DNA from: Bacteroidaceae bacterium
Lineage (GTDB): Bacteria; Bacteroidota; Bacteroidia; Bacteroidales; Bacteroidaceae
Length of the DNA: 64,000 nucleotides
Direction: 5' to 3'
NCBI GenBank assembly: GCA_024398635.1
Contig: JAKSIV010000003.1
Coordinates: forward strand, 62,001 to 126,000
The notes under the pieces were generated by a model. It was not told the origin of the DNA. It ran no database searches and was given only the letters and a program-made list of their open reading frames with translations. A program made the position numbers and the translations under genes. Shown in pieces: positions 35,668 through 47,209 of this stretch. Every line of letters begins with the position of its first letter. Position 1 is the stretch's first letter.

Positions 35668-38502
35668 ATGGAATACGATTTCAGAGCAATTGAAAAGAAA
35701 TGGCAGGAAAAGTGGGCCAAGGAAGGCACTTACAGAGTTAAGGAGGATGCCTCAAGACCCAAGTATTACGTACTCAACATGTTCCCCTACCCGTCAGGCG
35801 CCGGCCTGCACGTAGGACACCCCCTGGGTTACATTGCATCGGACATCTACGCCCGCTACAAGCGTCAGTGCGGCTTCAACGTGCTGAACCCCATGGGTTA
35901 CGATGCATACGGCCTGCCCGCCGAGCAGTACGCCATACAGACCGGCCAGCACCCTGCAATTACGACTGAAAACAACATAAACCGCTACCGCGAGCAGCTG
36001 GACAAGATAGGATTTTCTTTTGACTGGGACCGCGAGGTCCGTACCTGTGAGCCCGGCTACTACCACTGGACCCAGTGGGCATTCCAAAAGATGTTCAACT
36101 CATTCTACTGCAACAAGTGTCAGAGCGCCCAGCCCATTGAGAAGCTGATTGAGCACTTTGAAAAGGAGGGTACGGCAAATCTTGACGTAGCCCAGAGCGA
36201 GGAGCTCAACTTTACAGCAGCCGAGTGGAAAGCCATGGACGACAAGCAGAAGTCCGATGTCCTGATGAACTACCGCATTGCCTACCTGGGCGAGACAATG
36301 GTAAACTGGTGCGCCGGACTGGGCACCGTACTTGCCAACGACGAGGTTGTTGAGGGTGTTTCGGTACGCGGCGGATTCCCCGTAGAGCAGAAGAAGATGC
36401 GCCAGTGGTGCCTGCGTGTATCGGCTTACGCACAGCGCCTGCTTGACGGACTTGACAAGATAGACTGGTCCGATTCCATCAAGGAGACCCAGCACAACTG
36501 GATAGGCCGCTCCGAGGGTACCGAGATGCAGTTCCACGTAAAGGACAGCGACATAGAATTCACCATATTCACCACCCGTGCCGATACAATCTTCGGTGTT
36601 ACATTCATGGTTCTGGCTCCTGAGAGCGAGCTTGTAGCACAGCTTACAACTCCTGCTCAGAAGAAGGAAGTCGATGCCTACGTAGCCGCCGTAAAGAAAC
36701 GCACCGAGCGCGAGCGCATAGCTGACCGCAAGGTAACAGGCGTGTTCAGCGGATCATACGCAATCAACCCCCTGACCGGCGAAGATGTACCCGTATGGAT
36801 AAGTGATTACGTACTGGCAGGCTACGGAACAGGTGCCATCATGGCTGTTCCTGCACACGATAGCCGTGACTACGCATTCGCCAAGCACTTTGGCCTGGAG
36901 ATCCGTCCGCTCATTGAGGGTTGCGATGTATCTGAGGAGAGCTTTGACGCCAAGGAGGGTATCATGATGAACTCACCCCGTCCCGACCAGATTCGCGAGG
37001 GCGGTCTCAACCTGAACGGACTCACAGTCAAGGAGGCAATCGCAGCCACCAAGAAATATGTAAAGGAGAACAAGCTGGGCCGCATCAAGGTCAATTACCG
37101 TCTGCGTGACGCCATATTCAGCCGTCAGCGCTACTGGGGCGAGCCGTTCCCTGTATACTATAAAAACGGAATACCCACAATGATTCCAGAGGAGTGCCTG
37201 CCGCTTGAGCTGCCCGAAATCAGCGAGTACAAGCCCACCGAGACCGGTGAGCCGCCGCTTGGCCACGCCCAGAACTGGGCCTTTGACACCAAGTCAAAGA
37301 AAGTGGTAAGCAAGTCACTCATTGACAACGTGACCGTATTCCCGCTAGAGCTCAACACCATGCCCGGATTTGCTGGCTCATCGGCCTACTATCTGCGCTA
37401 TATGGACCCGCACAACAATAAGGCTCTGGTTAGCAAGGAGGCCGATAGCTACTGGAAGTGCGTAGACCTCTATCTTGGAGGTTCAGAGCACGCAACCGGA
37501 CATCTTATCTACTCCCGTTTCTGGAACAAGTTCCTCAAGGATCTGGGCGTAAGTGAGGTTGAGGAGCCGTTCAGCAAGCTTATCAACCAGGGTATGATCC
37601 AGGGTCGCAGTAACTTTGTATACAGAATCAAGGACACCAATACATTCGTATCATACGGCCTCAAGGACCAGTATGACACCACTCCCATCCACGTTGACGT
37701 GAACATTGTAAGCGCCGATGTTCTGGATGTAGAGGCATTCAAGAAATGGCGTCCTGAATACGAGAGTGCCGAATTCATTCTTGAGAACGGCAAGTACATC
37801 TGCGGTTGGGCTGTCGAGAAGATGAGTAAGTCAATGTTCAACGTGGTCAACCCCGATGTAATCATAGAGAGATACGGAGCCGATACCCTGCGCATGTACG
37901 AGATGTTCCTTGGCCCGCTTGAGCAGTCAAAGCCCTGGGATACCAACGGCATTGACGGCTGCCACAGGTTCATCCGCAAGATGTGGGCTCTCTACTTTGA
38001 CCGTGACGGCAAGCTGGCTGTAAGCGATGACGCTGCCACCAAGGACGAGCTCAAGTCAATCCATAAGCTCATAAAGAAGGTAACTGAGGATATAGAGAAC
38101 TTCTCATACAACACATCTGTAGCCGCATTCATGATATGCGTGAACGAGCTTTCAGGACTCAAGTGCAACAAGCGTCAGGTACTCTCTGACCTTGTCAAGC
38201 TGATTGCCCCGTTTGCCCCTCATATTGCCGAGGAACTCTGGCAGGCACTTGGCAACCAGACCACAGTATGTGATGCCCAGTGGCCCAAGTTTGATGAGAG
38301 CTACCTCAAGGAGGACAGCATCACCTACTCTATCTCATTCAACGGCAAGACCCGCTTTACCCTTGACTTCCCGGCCGATGCAACCCAGCAGGAGATTCAG
38401 GATGCAGTACTGGCCAATGAGAAGGCCCAGAGTTACATTAACGGTCAAGCCATCCGCAAGGTTATTGTGGTTCCCCGCAAGATTGTGAACATTGTTCTTT
38501 AA
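35668..38502 (+). CDS. leuS: leucyl-tRNA synthetase
   Basis: A 944-residue class I aminoacyl-tRNA synthetase that charges tRNA-Leu. The HIGH-type motif appears as HVGHPLGY (about residues 49-56), the connective editing domain is present ([18 protein letters not shown] near 312), and the KMSKS motif is EKMSKSMFN (about 716). The C-terminal anticodon-binding and small tail domains are complete. Length is slightly above the E. coli enzyme but usual for Bacteroidales. rdgB follows after 5 nt. Confidence 0.98.
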   Translation: MEYDFRAIEKKWQEKWAKEGTYRVKEDASRPKYYVLNMFPYPSGAGLHVGHPLGYIASDIYARYKRQCGFNVLNPMGYDAYGLPAEQYAIQTGQHPAITTENNINRYREQLDKIGFSFDWDREVRTCEPGYYHWTQWAFQKMFNSFYCNKCQSAQPIEKLIEHFEKEGTANLDVAQSEELNFTAAEWKAMDDKQKSDVLMNYRIAYLGETMVNWCAGLGTVLANDEVVEGVSVRGGFPVEQKKMRQWCLRVSAYAQRLLDGLDKIDWSDSIKETQHNWIGRSEGTEMQFHVKDSDIEFTIFTTRADTIFGVTFMVLAPESELVAQLTTPAQKKEVDAYVAAVKKRTERERIADRKVTGVFSGSYAINPLTGEDVPVWISDYVLAGYGTGAIMAVPAHDSRDYAFAKHFGLEIRPLIEGCDVSEESFDAKEGIMMNSPRPDQIREGGLNLNGLTVKEAIAATKKYVKENKLGRIKVNYRLRDAIFSRQRYWGEPFPVYYKNGIPTMIPEECLPLELPEISEYKPTETGEPPLGHAQNWAFDTKSKKVVSKSLIDNVTVFPLELNTMPGFAGSSAYYLRYMDPHNNKALVSKEADSYWKCVDLYLGGSEHATGHLIYSRFWNKFLKDLGVSEVEEPFSKLINQGMIQGRSNFVYRIKDTNTFVSYGLKDQYDTTPIHVDVNIVSADVLDVEAFKKWRPEYESAEFILENGKYICGWAVEKMSKSMFNVVNPDVIIERYGADTLRMYEMFLGPLEQSKPWDTNGIDGCHRFIRKMWALYFDRDGKLAVSDDAATKDELKSIHKLIKKVTEDIENFSYNTSVAAFMICVNELSGLKCNKRQVLSDLVKLIAPFAPHIAEELWQALGNQTTVCDAQWPKFDESYLKEDSITYSISFNGKTRFTLDFPADATQQEIQDAVLANEKAQSYINGQAIRKVIVVPRKIVNIVL

Positions 38503-38507
38503 GAAGC

Positions 38508-39083
38508 ATGAAACTGGTTTTTGCCACCAATAACAGCCATAAGCTTGAAGAGGTCCGCCAGATACTGGGCGACCGCTTTGAGGTGCTATCGCTTAACGAC
38601 ATAGGCTGCCACGAGGATATACCCGAAACCGGTGATACCTTTCAGGACAACGCCCTGCAGAAAGCCCGTTACGTTAAGGAGCACTACGGTTATGACTGTT
38701 TTGCCGATGACACCGGCCTGGAGGTAAAAGTCCTGAACGGAGCACCCGGAGTTCACTCCGCACGCTATGCAGGTGACCATGACTCGGAGGCCAATATGAC
38801 CAAGCTTCTGGGTGAACTTGAAAAAAAATCGGACCGCAGCGCACAATTCCGCACTGTTGTTGCGTTATTACTTAACGGACAGGAAGTTCTGTTTGAGGGA
38901 ATTGTAACAGGAAAGATTGCAACCGAGCGTCATTATGGTGATGGAGGGTTCGGATATGATCCCATATTTATCCCCGACGGTTACTCCGAAACATTCTCTC
39001 AGATGTCTTCCCTGGGCAAGAACCTGATTAGTCACAGGGGACGCGCCGTTAGGAAACTGGCAGACTATCTGAAACAATTATGA
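38508..39083 (+). CDS. rdgB: non-canonical purine NTP pyrophosphatase (RdgB/HAM1)
   Basis: A 191-residue Maf/HAM1-fold enzyme hydrolysing ITP, dITP and XTP to monophosphates, which keeps deaminated purines out of nucleic acids. Diagnostic motifs are [12 protein letters not shown] at the N-terminus, FADDTGLEV near residue 65 and SHRGRA near the C-terminus. The stop overlaps the next start by 4 nt (ATGA), so it forms an operon with leuS and the porZ-like gene. Confidence 0.96.
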   Translation: MKLVFATNNSHKLEEVRQILGDRFEVLSLNDIGCHEDIPETGDTFQDNALQKARYVKEHYGYDCFADDTGLEVKVLNGAPGVHSARYAGDHDSEANMTKLLGELEKKSDRSAQFRTVVALLLNGQEVLFEGIVTGKIATERHYGDGGFGYDPIFIPDGYSETFSQMSSLGKNLISHRGRAVRKLADYLKQL

Positions 39084-41404
39084 TAAAAAGTATCACAAAA
39101 GGAGCCGTTGCTGCATTGATTGCGGTAACGCTCCTTTTGCCTTTTAATACACTTATAGCCGGTATTCCGGTAGGAACCTGGAGATCACATCCGGCATACA
39201 GTGACCCTACATTCTCCGTCAAGGCTTTCGGATATATCTTTATCCTAAGCGAGGGATCTTTATTCCTCTATGACCCCGATGACACCGGGATCTATATTAT
39301 GGATAAGAACGGAGGTCTGAGTGATACCGATATTTCCCTGATGGGATACTATAACTCCGAGAAAGCCCTTCTTCTGGTCTACTCAAACGGAAACATAGAT
39401 ATTCTCTACGATGACTTTACCATTTACAATTTCACGGATCTGAAGAACAACAACACCGGAAGCGTATCCGTAAACGAGCTTAAGATTATTGATAACTACG
39501 CTTACATAGCTACCAATATAGGACTTGTCATATTTGACATCGGGCGCAGGGAAATAAGGAGCACCTATCGGTTTGACGCCCCTGTCAATACCTCAGCATT
39601 AATGGGTGATTCCCTGTTTTGCTCAACTAAAAACGGCGTTTATTTGGGTTTGATTACTGACAATTTACTTGACAATACATATTGGAAAACATTCCGTACC
39701 ATCAATTTCCTTGACCTTTATGTGTTTGACGGAATACTGTCCGGACGTTCTTATGATAACCGGTGCTGGACCTTCGATCATTCCACCGGCAATATCACCA
39801 ATGTAAGAGATGATGTTGACGGAATATCATATCTGAATGATGGCAGACTGGTTCTCATACAGGATTCCGTATTCACAGTATACAACAGCTACTCAGATTA
39901 TACACAGTTTGATTTTACAAGCCATATCAACTCTGTCATGGCAGATGGTGACAATTTGTGGGTTTGTCAGGATGATTTAGGACTTATCCAAATCTCCATT
40001 ACCGACGAAGGTCCTGTAGCTCACAGTATGGGCATCGACCCCAACAGTCCCAGACGTAATACTTTTCATTCCGTTTGCTGGCCTGAACAGGGTAAAATGC
40101 TTGCTGTGAGCGGTTGTCATAACTATTCGGGAATTGATTATCCTGGAAGTGTAATGATTTTCCAAAATGACCGATGGTCTTATCTTGAAGAGAACCTTTC
40201 AAAAAAGACAGGTCTCAAATACGTCAACCTTACTGAAGCAGCACAAGATCCCAAGAATCCATACCATATATTTGTAGGTTCTGCGGGACAAGGTTTGTAT
40301 GAATTCAAGTATGGCAGTTTTGAAAAACTTCATACATGGAATAACAGTGCACTTACAAGCATTCTTAATGACACGGAAAAACATAGATACAACTATGTAC
40401 GCGTAAGTGCATTGCAATTTGATAAAGAAGGTAATCTTTGGATGGCTAATAATGAGACTGACACTGTCATTAAAGTTTTGCAGCCTGATGGAAACTGGTT
40501 CAGTCTTTACTATAATGAAATAGCAGGATTACCTACTCTCAAGCAGCTCAGATTCGATAAGAACGGAAAAATATGGCTCTATTCTTCACGTAATGAACCT
40601 GGTTTAATATGTATAGACATTAATGGTACAATCAAATATAACAATGATGATAAAATAAATTTTTCCGGTCCTAATTTTTTAAATCAGGATGGGAACACTG
40701 AAGAGATATCCTATTTGTTTTTTTATGAATTTGACCTTACCGGAGATTTATGGATTGGTACAGATAAAGGAATCTTTGTTTTAAAAGATCCTGATTCTTT
40801 TATCAATGACCCTAATCCTGTATTTGAACGTATCAAAATTGCCAGAAACGATGGTTCCGGTTATGCTGATTTTCTTTTCAACGGTGTTTATACTACCGCT
40901 ATTTATATTGATCAGGGAAACCGTAAGTGGATTGGAACTTTAGATCAAGGTATTTTCCTTCTGAGTGCTGATGGTACCCAAACTCTTGAGCATTTTACCG
41001 TATCCAACAGTCCGCTTCCTTCTAATGAAATCATAAGTATAACAGAAAACGGGCAGGATGGCTCTTTATTCTTTGGTACAAGCCTTGGAATGGTTGAGTA
41101 TGGTGGACAAGCCAGAGACCCAGAAGAATCTCTTTCTGACTCAAATATTCTGCTTTATCCAAATCCTGTAAAACCTGATTTTGACGGTTTTGTCACAATT
41201 TCCGGTTTGACCCAATGGAGTACAATAAGGATAATGAGTAATTCCGGACGTCTTGTACATGTTGGCACATCTAACGGAGGATCATATAGCTGGAATCTTA
41301 CAGATTTAAATGGAAACTCAGTTCCATCCGGTATTTACCATGCTATAATTACAAATCAGGAAAACAGTCATAGTGAAAGTACATCAATTACTGTCATCAG
41401 ATAA
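39080..41404 (+). CDS. porZ: PorZ-like beta-propeller protein with T9SS sorting domain
   Basis: A 774-residue exported protein with a signal peptide (about 1-28) followed by GTWRSHPAY, two stretches of beta-propeller repeats ([21 protein letters not shown] motifs) and a C-terminal type IX secretion sorting domain ([13 protein letters not shown] … SGIYHAIIT). Order and length fit PorZ of Porphyromonas gingivalis, which works with the PorU sortase in anchoring T9SS cargo to anionic LPS. Identification as PorZ rather than another propeller protein rests on size and order only. The 3' half of the gene is noticeably AT-richer than its 5' half. Coupled to rdgB. Confidence 0.7.
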   Translation: MIKSITKGAVAALIAVTLLLPFNTLIAGIPVGTWRSHPAYSDPTFSVKAFGYIFILSEGSLFLYDPDDTGIYIMDKNGGLSDTDISLMGYYNSEKALLLVYSNGNIDILYDDFTIYNFTDLKNNNTGSVSVNELKIIDNYAYIATNIGLVIFDIGRREIRSTYRFDAPVNTSALMGDSLFCSTKNGVYLGLITDNLLDNTYWKTFRTINFLDLYVFDGILSGRSYDNRCWTFDHSTGNITNVRDDVDGISYLNDGRLVLIQDSVFTVYNSYSDYTQFDFTSHINSVMADGDNLWVCQDDLGLIQISITDEGPVAHSMGIDPNSPRRNTFHSVCWPEQGKMLAVSGCHNYSGIDYPGSVMIFQNDRWSYLEENLSKKTGLKYVNLTEAAQDPKNPYHIFVGSAGQGLYEFKYGSFEKLHTWNNSALTSILNDTEKHRYNYVRVSALQFDKEGNLWMANNETDTVIKVLQPDGNWFSLYYNEIAGLPTLKQLRFDKNGKIWLYSSRNEPGLICIDINGTIKYNNDDKINFSGPNFLNQDGNTEEISYLFFYEFDLTGDLWIGTDKGIFVLKDPDSFINDPNPVFERIKIARNDGSGYADFLFNGVYTTAIYIDQGNRKWIGTLDQGIFLLSADGTQTLEHFTVSNSPLPSNEIISITENGQDGSLFFGTSLGMVEYGGQARDPEESLSDSNILLYPNPVKPDFDGFVTISGLTQWSTIRIMSNSGRLVHVGTSNGGSYSWNLTDLNGNSVPSGIYHAIITNQENSHSESTSITVIR

Positions 41405-41865
41405 TAACTTTTGTCCGATGATATTATGAATATGTATGTTTTCTTTTTATTTCATTTGAATAATTGTTTGTTATAGGCTGTTGAAACAGTTGATATCTTT
41501 CTGATAAGAAATAGCATTATTTTTTTCAACATAACCAATAGTTTATAAACATATTAATAAACTATCTAATAAACTGAAAATCAATTATAAATATAAAAAT
41601 TTACATATTGTTCATTTATTAGATTATATATTTTTACATTGATTATAAAAATAGTGGTTGTTAATACCATGTTTGTAAAAAAAGAGATAAAAATATGCTA
41701 TCAACATAGGTTTTTCAAAATTTGTTTCATACAGCATTGAGTTTTGAAAATGCAAATTTAAAATCCACTTTTTTTCTTTTTATTTTGAACACTTATTTAC
41801 TCTGTTTTCAACAGATATAGTCATATAATTGAACTAATTTTACACCGGCAAACTAAGTATATAGT
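41405..41865. other. AT-rich intergenic region, weak origin candidate
   Basis: A 461-nt gap without coding potential and very AT-rich. Two near-identical motifs in opposite orientation bound its core: CTGTTGAAACAG (41478-41489) and CTGTTTTCAACAG (41802-41814). TTTTCAACA at 41523-41531 and 41805-41813 and CTATCAACA at 41698-41706 match a DnaA box (TTATCCACA) at 7 of 9 positions. Flanking gene orientations (toward the gap on both sides beyond trmH) argue against an origin. Could also be only a long 3' region and promoter area. Confidence 0.4.
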
Positions 41866-42408
41866 ATGAGAAAGCTTAATGTTACGGAACTTGGAAGAAT
41901 TGATGTAGAGCAATTCAAAAAGAGTAAGAAACTTCCTCTTACAATTATACTGGATGATGTACGCAGCCTTTATAATGTAGGTTCGGTATTTCGTACATCG
42001 GATGCTTTCAGAGTTGAAAGAATAGTACTTTGCGGAATAACTGCAACACCTGAAAATTCTCTTGTAGAAATACACAAGACAGCTCTTGGTGCAGAAGAGA
42101 GTGTAGAATGGTCATACTCTCAAAATTGTATAAGTGTTGTCAAAGAGCTTAATGAAATAGGATATATTACTGTTGCCGTAGAACAGGTTGAAGGTAGTAT
42201 TAAACTGGATAACCTTGTTGTTGAAAAGGAAAGAAGATATGCACTTGTTTTGGGTAATGAGGTAAAAGGAATAAAGCAGGATGTGGTTGATATATGTAAG
42301 TGCTCCCTTGAAATACCTCAATACGGAACAAAACACTCACTGAATGTCTCAGTGAGTGCAGGTCTTGTAATATGGGAGTTTGCCCGTCAGCTTAAGGAAC
42401 TGTTTTAA
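41866..42408 (+). CDS. TrmH/SpoU family RNA methyltransferase
   Basis: A 180-residue SPOUT-fold enzyme that 2'-O-methylates ribose in tRNA or rRNA. Motif 1 is in DDVRSLYNVGSVFRTSDAF (about 30-48), motif 2 LVLGNEVKGI (about 126) and motif 3 LNVSVSAGLVIWE (about 160), forming the trefoil knot. It lacks the extra N-terminal domain of some relatives, so the target nucleotide cannot be named. Its end overlaps the end of convergent polA by 4 nt. Confidence 0.92.
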   Translation: MRKLNVTELGRIDVEQFKKSKKLPLTIILDDVRSLYNVGSVFRTSDAFRVERIVLCGITATPENSLVEIHKTALGAEESVEWSYSQNCISVVKELNEIGYITVAVEQVEGSIKLDNLVVEKERRYALVLGNEVKGIKQDVVDICKCSLEIPQYGTKHSLNVSVSAGLVIWEFARQLKELF

Positions 42409-45239
42409 TGCGCCTCTAGCCAGTTGTTACCCCATCCGCAGTCTGCAATAAGCGGAACAGACATAGGCCAGGCTTTCTGCATCTCTTCAATCACGATATT
42501 CTGAACTTTCTCTTCTTCACCGGGAACAACGTTGAAGTTGAGTTCATCATGAACCTGAAGTATCATTGTTGACTTTATACCTTCCTGTCTGAACCTGCGG
42601 TAAATGGCAATCATAGCTATTTTGATGATATCGGCAGCACTTCCCTGAATGGGAGCGTTGATAGCGTTACGTTCGGCGAATCCGCGTACGGTCGCATTGT
42701 GTGAGTTTATATCAGGCAGATAACGCTTGCGTTTGAGTATGGTTTCGATATAACCTTTTGCCCGGGCCTCTTCTATGGAGTGGTCCATGTAGTTCTTGAT
42801 ACCGCTGTAGGTTTTGAAATAGTTGTCTATCAGATCTTTTGCCTCGGTACGGCTAACTCCCATACGTTGCGCCAGACCAAAGGCCGATATTCCGTAAATG
42901 ATTCCAAAATTGGCTGTCTTGGCTTTGCTTCGCTCTGTCTTTGTAACATCTTCAATATGCTTATGGAAAACCTTGGCAGCTGTGGCGGCATGGATATCAT
43001 GTCCGAGTTTGAAATCCTCGATCATGTTCTGGTCCTGACTTAGATGAGCCATGATGCGCAGTTCAATCTGTGAGTAGTCGGCACTGAAGAATCTGCATCC
43101 GGGTTCAGGTATGAAAGCCTTACGGACTTCTTTGCCGTCTTCATCACGGACAGGTATATTCTGCAGGTTGGGATTACTAGAACTGAGTCGTCCGGTTGCA
43201 GTTACCGTTTGGTTGAATGAAGTGTGTATCTTGCCTGTTTGGGGGTTGACCAGTTGCGGCAGGGCATCGACATATGTTCCCAGCAGTTTCTTGAGTCCAC
43301 GGTATTGCAGAATAAGGTCTACAATCTTGTGTTCGGCCCTTAATGACTCCAATACATCTTCGGATGTTACATACTGCCCGGTCTTGGTCTTCTTGGGCTT
43401 TTCTATGATATTCATCCTGTCAAACAGGATTTCTCCCACCTGTTTTGGAGAGAGAATGTTAAACTGGTTTCCTCCTGCCTCCCGGAAAATCTGCCCTTCA
43501 AGATTTTTCATTCTCTCCGCGAAAAGGCGTGATGTCTCGGCCAGGGCGGCGGGATCTATCATAGCACCATTGCGTTCCATATAGGCCAATACCTGTACAA
43601 GCGGCATCTCCACATCGCGGAACAAAGGTATTGTGCCGTCTTTTTCAAGTTCCTTCTCCAGAATGTTTTTAAGCTGCAAGGTAACATCTGCATCCTCGCA
43701 CGCATATTCATAGACTCTGTCAGGTGCAAGGTCGGCCATGTTCTTCTGGTTCCGTCCTCTCTCCCCTATCAGCTCTTCAATGTGGATGGTTTTGTAGCCA
43801 AGGTAGATCTCGGCCAGATAATCCATGTTGTGACGGAGTTCGGGTTGGAGAAGATAGTGGGCAATCATGGTATCAAAAAGCGGACCTTCTACCTTTATGC
43901 CGTAATTACCCAGAATCAGTATGTCATATTTTATGTTCTGTCCTATCTTGAGGGTCCGCGGATTTTCAAAGACCGGACGGAAAATCTCAAGCATGTGCTG
44001 TTTGCCCTCTCTATCCCGAGGCATTGCTACATACCAGGCCTCATGTTCCTTAAGACAGATGCTCAATCCTACTATTTGGGCGCCGATGGCATCGGTTCCG
44101 GTTGTTTCGGTGTCAAAACAGAAAAAATCCCGGGTAGCGATTTTATTAGCTAACGTTTCGGCATCTTTTTCAGTCTCAATGAGATAGTAGGTATGTTGCA
44201 CCGATTTAATGTCCTTGAGATTTGAAAATTCCTGTTCGGGCTGTACATCGGGCTGGAATAAGTCGAACAGATCGCCATGAAAACCGTCGTTTGAGGCCGG
44301 TTTTGCTGTTTGAGCCTGACTGCTCTGGATTTGCGGTTTTTCCTCTTGTGCGGGGGTTGGAGTTGAGCCGGTCCTGTTTTTGAACTTTGCAATGAGTGCG
44401 CGGAACTCCAGGTCTTCAAACAGTCCTGTTAGTTTTGCGGCATCGGGGTCTGAGAACTTGAGCTGTTCCATGTCGAGCTCAATGGGGACATCGGTTCTTA
44501 TGGTTGCAAGCAACCGGCTGAATTTGATCTGCTCGACATTGTTCTCGACTTTCTCCTTTAGTGCTCCTTTAAGTTTGTCGGTGTTTGCAAGCAGTCCGTC
44601 TATTCCTCCAAATTCGTTTATAAGTTTGACGGCTGTTTTCTCTCCTATTCCGGGGCAACCGGGAATATTGTCAGAGCTGTCGCCCATGAGTCCCAACATG
44701 TCGATTACCTGCGATGTGTTCTGCAGTCCGTACTTCTCCATTACCTGGGCGGGCCCCATGATCTCATACCCGTTGTTTCCGTATTTGGGACGGAATATGA
44801 GTGCCTTGTCGGTAACCAGCTGACAGTAATCCTTGTCTGGGGTCATCATGTAGGTGGTTATGCCCTTTTCATCGGCCTTATGGGCAAGGGTTCCTATGAC
44901 GTCATCGGCCTCAAATCCTGCTACTTCAAGGATAGGTATGCGGTATGCTTCAAGTATCTGTTTTATAATGGGTACAGACTCGCGTATAACTTCCGGAGTC
45001 TCCTCGCGTTGCGCCTTGTATTCCTTATACAGCTCATGGCGGAATGTGCCTCCTTTGGGATCAAAGGCAACACCTATGTGTGTGGGTTTCTCCTTGGTGA
45101 GTATCTCCTCCAAAGTGTTTACAAAACCAAGGACAGCCGATGTGTTGAATCCTTTGGAATTTATTCTGGGAGCATTGATAAAAGCGTAGTAAGCCCTGTA
45201 TATCAATGCATAAGCGTCGAGAAGAAACAATTTTTCCAT
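42405..45239 (-). CDS. polA: DNA polymerase I
   Basis: A 944-residue family A polymerase for Okazaki fragment maturation and repair synthesis. The N-terminal ~290 residues are the 5' nuclease (FLLDAYALIYRAYYAF, later GCPGIGEKTA). After a Gln/Pro-rich linker the 3'-5' exonuclease keeps its acidic residues (CFDTETTGTDA), so proofreading is probably active. Polymerase motif A is DYSQIELRIMAHL, motif B RSKAKTANFGIIYG and motif C QVHDELNF. All domains are complete. Divergent from the polyprenyl synthase gene. Confidence 0.98.
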   Translation of the reverse strand: MEKLFLLDAYALIYRAYYAFINAPRINSKGFNTSAVLGFVNTLEEILTKEKPTHIGVAFDPKGGTFRHELYKEYKAQREETPEVIRESVPIIKQILEAYRIPILEVAGFEADDVIGTLAHKADEKGITTYMMTPDKDYCQLVTDKALIFRPKYGNNGYEIMGPAQVMEKYGLQNTSQVIDMLGLMGDSSDNIPGCPGIGEKTAVKLINEFGGIDGLLANTDKLKGALKEKVENNVEQIKFSRLLATIRTDVPIELDMEQLKFSDPDAAKLTGLFEDLEFRALIAKFKNRTGSTPTPAQEEKPQIQSSQAQTAKPASNDGFHGDLFDLFQPDVQPEQEFSNLKDIKSVQHTYYLIETEKDAETLANKIATRDFFCFDTETTGTDAIGAQIVGLSICLKEHEAWYVAMPRDREGKQHMLEIFRPVFENPRTLKIGQNIKYDILILGNYGIKVEGPLFDTMIAHYLLQPELRHNMDYLAEIYLGYKTIHIEELIGERGRNQKNMADLAPDRVYEYACEDADVTLQLKNILEKELEKDGTIPLFRDVEMPLVQVLAYMERNGAMIDPAALAETSRLFAERMKNLEGQIFREAGGNQFNILSPKQVGEILFDRMNIIEKPKKTKTGQYVTSEDVLESLRAEHKIVDLILQYRGLKKLLGTYVDALPQLVNPQTGKIHTSFNQTVTATGRLSSSNPNLQNIPVRDEDGKEVRKAFIPEPGCRFFSADYSQIELRIMAHLSQDQNMIEDFKLGHDIHAATAAKVFHKHIEDVTKTERSKAKTANFGIIYGISAFGLAQRMGVSRTEAKDLIDNYFKTYSGIKNYMDHSIEEARAKGYIETILKRKRYLPDINSHNATVRGFAERNAINAPIQGSAADIIKIAMIAIYRRFRQEGIKSTMILQVHDELNFNVVPGEEEKVQNIVIEEMQKAWPMSVPLIADCGWGNNWLEAH

Positions 45240-45296
45240 ATTGAGGAATTTGATTTGTAAATGTAATAATTTATTCTCTAATCGGCCAATTATTGC

Positions 45297-45304
45297 TACT
45301 TTTG
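45297..45304 (+). promoter_or_regulatory. -7 promoter motif before polyprenyl synthase gene
   Basis: TACTTTTG matches TAnnTTTG and supports a start at 45313 instead of the upstream ATG at 45241, which would place the promoter inside the gene. Confidence 0.5.
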
Positions 45305-45312
45305 CACCGGAT

Positions 45313-46284
45313 ATGGATTACAGAAAGCAGATATGTGCGCCTATTGAGGCAGAGTTTGATGAGTTCCGTTCGCGGTATTCATCGTTGTTTTCCTGCCCCA
45401 ATCCTGCGGTAGATTTGTTGCTTAAGTTCCTTTTGCGTCGCAATGGAAAGATGATGCGTCCCATTCTGGCTCTTTTGGTATCCAAGTGCTATGGTCAGAT
45501 ACCGGAAAGTGCTTATCATCTCGCTGCAGCGGTTGAACTTCTGCACCAGGGTAGCCTTATCCATGATGACGTGGTGGACGAGAGCGAGCAGCGTCGCGGA
45601 CGCAGGTCGGCAAATGCCGCCTTTGACAACCGTATGGCGGTTCTTTTGGGTGACTATGTGGTTTCCATGGCTCTGCAGCAGATTACCGCTACTAATGACA
45701 TCAAAAGCGTAGACACTCTTTCAGAACTCATAGGTACACTTTCAGAAGGAGAGATTAACCAACTTAACGCTCTTAACTACACCTCTCTTTCAGAGGATGT
45801 CTATTTTGATATCATTTTAAAAAAGACAGCGGTGCTGTTCTCATCCTGTACTTCGCTTTCTGCCCATTTGAGCGGCGCATCGGCTGGTGATATAGAGGCA
45901 TTCCGGCAGTTTGGCCACATAGCAGGCCTGTGCTTTCAGATTATGGACGATATTCTGGATTACCATGACAGTACGGAGACCGGCAAGCCTTCCGGAAATG
46001 ACATGAAGGAGGGTAAGTTTACCTTGCCTGCCATTTATGCCCTGACTCACAGCGATAAGGATTGGTCAAATCATATCAAGGCTGTGCGTTCACTTACGGC
46101 CACTCCCGATCAGATCCGTGAGATAACGGATTATACCCTATCCAACGGAGGAATAGATTATTCTTTCAGCAAGATGGAGGATTTGAAAAAGCAGGCAATC
46201 CAAGGACTGCCCGCTTTCTTGTCTCCTGAGCTTCGCATAGCTTTTACAAGCTATCTTGAACTCATTACCAACCGTTCCAATTAA
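45313..46284 (+). CDS. polyprenyl diphosphate synthase
   Basis: A 323-residue trans-isoprenyl diphosphate synthase that extends allylic diphosphates with IPP, most likely for the menaquinone side chain. The first aspartate-rich motif is DDVVDESEQRRG (about 83) and the second DDILD (about 214), both intact. Start at ATG 45313 (MDYRKQICAP) is chosen because upstream residues contain the -7 promoter and do not match the family. Chain length cannot be decided from sequence inspection. Its last bases overlap the end of convergent deoC. Confidence 0.92.
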   Translation: MDYRKQICAPIEAEFDEFRSRYSSLFSCPNPAVDLLLKFLLRRNGKMMRPILALLVSKCYGQIPESAYHLAAAVELLHQGSLIHDDVVDESEQRRGRRSANAAFDNRMAVLLGDYVVSMALQQITATNDIKSVDTLSELIGTLSEGEINQLNALNYTSLSEDVYFDIILKKTAVLFSSCTSLSAHLSGASAGDIEAFRQFGHIAGLCFQIMDDILDYHDSTETGKPSGNDMKEGKFTLPAIYALTHSDKDWSNHIKAVRSLTATPDQIREITDYTLSNGGIDYSFSKMEDLKKQAIQGLPAFLSPELRIAFTSYLELITNRSN

Positions 46285-47207
46285 AAGAACTTGGTCTCTT
46301 GGCCTGTTATCTCGCTGAGCAGGTTATTTGCCAGTTTGCTTGCTCCTATACGGAAACTCTTATTGTCAAGCCACTCTTTTCCAAGAACAATCTTAGCTAT
46401 TGTCCAGTATAAAAGAGCTTCTTGGGGAGTGCTTATGCCACCGGCAGCCTTAATACCTACTTTACGTCCGGTTTCATCGGCATATTCTCTTATGGTCTTG
46501 CACATGACGCAGAATGATTCCGGATCTGCCCCGGGCACCTCCTTTCCGGTGGATGTCTTTATGAAATCTGCACCTGAATACATTGCTATCAATGCGGCTT
46601 TCTTGACATTATCCAGTGATTTGAGCGCACCGGTTTCAAGAATAACCTTAAGGGTCTTGTCTGCACAGAGGGCTTTGAGTTCATCGGTCTCATCGGCAAG
46701 AGACTCATAATCTCCGTTTTCTATCTTTCCTGCGTTTTGTACAATATCTATTTCGTCGGCACCGTCATGGAGTGCAAGCGATGTCTCGGCAACCTTTACC
46801 TCAAAGAATGTCTGTGATGAAGGGAAACCTCCCGATACACAGCATGTCCTGACACTCTCAACCTCAAGCGAGCGGCTTACTGTGGCAGCATAGAGAGGCC
46901 ATGTGCAGATAGATGCAACAGATGGAAGATCCGGATATTTGTCCTCAAACTGATTGACTTTCTCAACGAAAGCCAGTACCGTATCTTCATTGTCGGTTGG
47001 CTTGAGGGTAGTCAGGTCTATGCAACTGAAGATTCTCTTGAGGGTCTCTTTGTCATGCCCCGTAACTGTCTCCTTTCGTGCCTTTTCAACGACTGATTTA
47101 ACCCATTCAGCGTCAACTTTCATATTGTATTTGCTGAATGCTTCGTTGAATTTGTCCGTAGTTGGCTCATTTACAGAGCTTTGTTCCATTTCATCGTAGA
47201 ATTCCAT
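46281..47207 (-). CDS. deoC: deoxyribose-phosphate aldolase
   Basis: A 308-residue TIM-barrel class I aldolase converting 2-deoxyribose-5-phosphate to glyceraldehyde-3-phosphate and acetaldehyde in deoxynucleoside catabolism. The Schiff-base lysine lies in DFIKTSTGKE, and KVGIKAAGGI is the following conserved strand. It is longer than the E. coli enzyme (259 residues) because of an N-terminal helical extension of ~45 residues, common in Bacteroidales. Last gene of the mnmG-apt-uvrC-dtd-deoC unit; 2 nt from dtd. Confidence 0.95.
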   Translation of the reverse strand: MEFYDEMEQSSVNEPTTDKFNEAFSKYNMKVDAEWVKSVVEKARKETVTGHDKETLKRIFSCIDLTTLKPTDNEDTVLAFVEKVNQFEDKYPDLPSVASICTWPLYAATVSRSLEVESVRTCCVSGGFPSSQTFFEVKVAETSLALHDGADEIDIVQNAGKIENGDYESLADETDELKALCADKTLKVILETGALKSLDNVKKAALIAMYSGADFIKTSTGKEVPGADPESFCVMCKTIREYADETGRKVGIKAAGGISTPQEALLYWTIAKIVLGKEWLDNKSFRIGASKLANNLLSEITGQETKFF

Positions 47208-47209
47208 AT

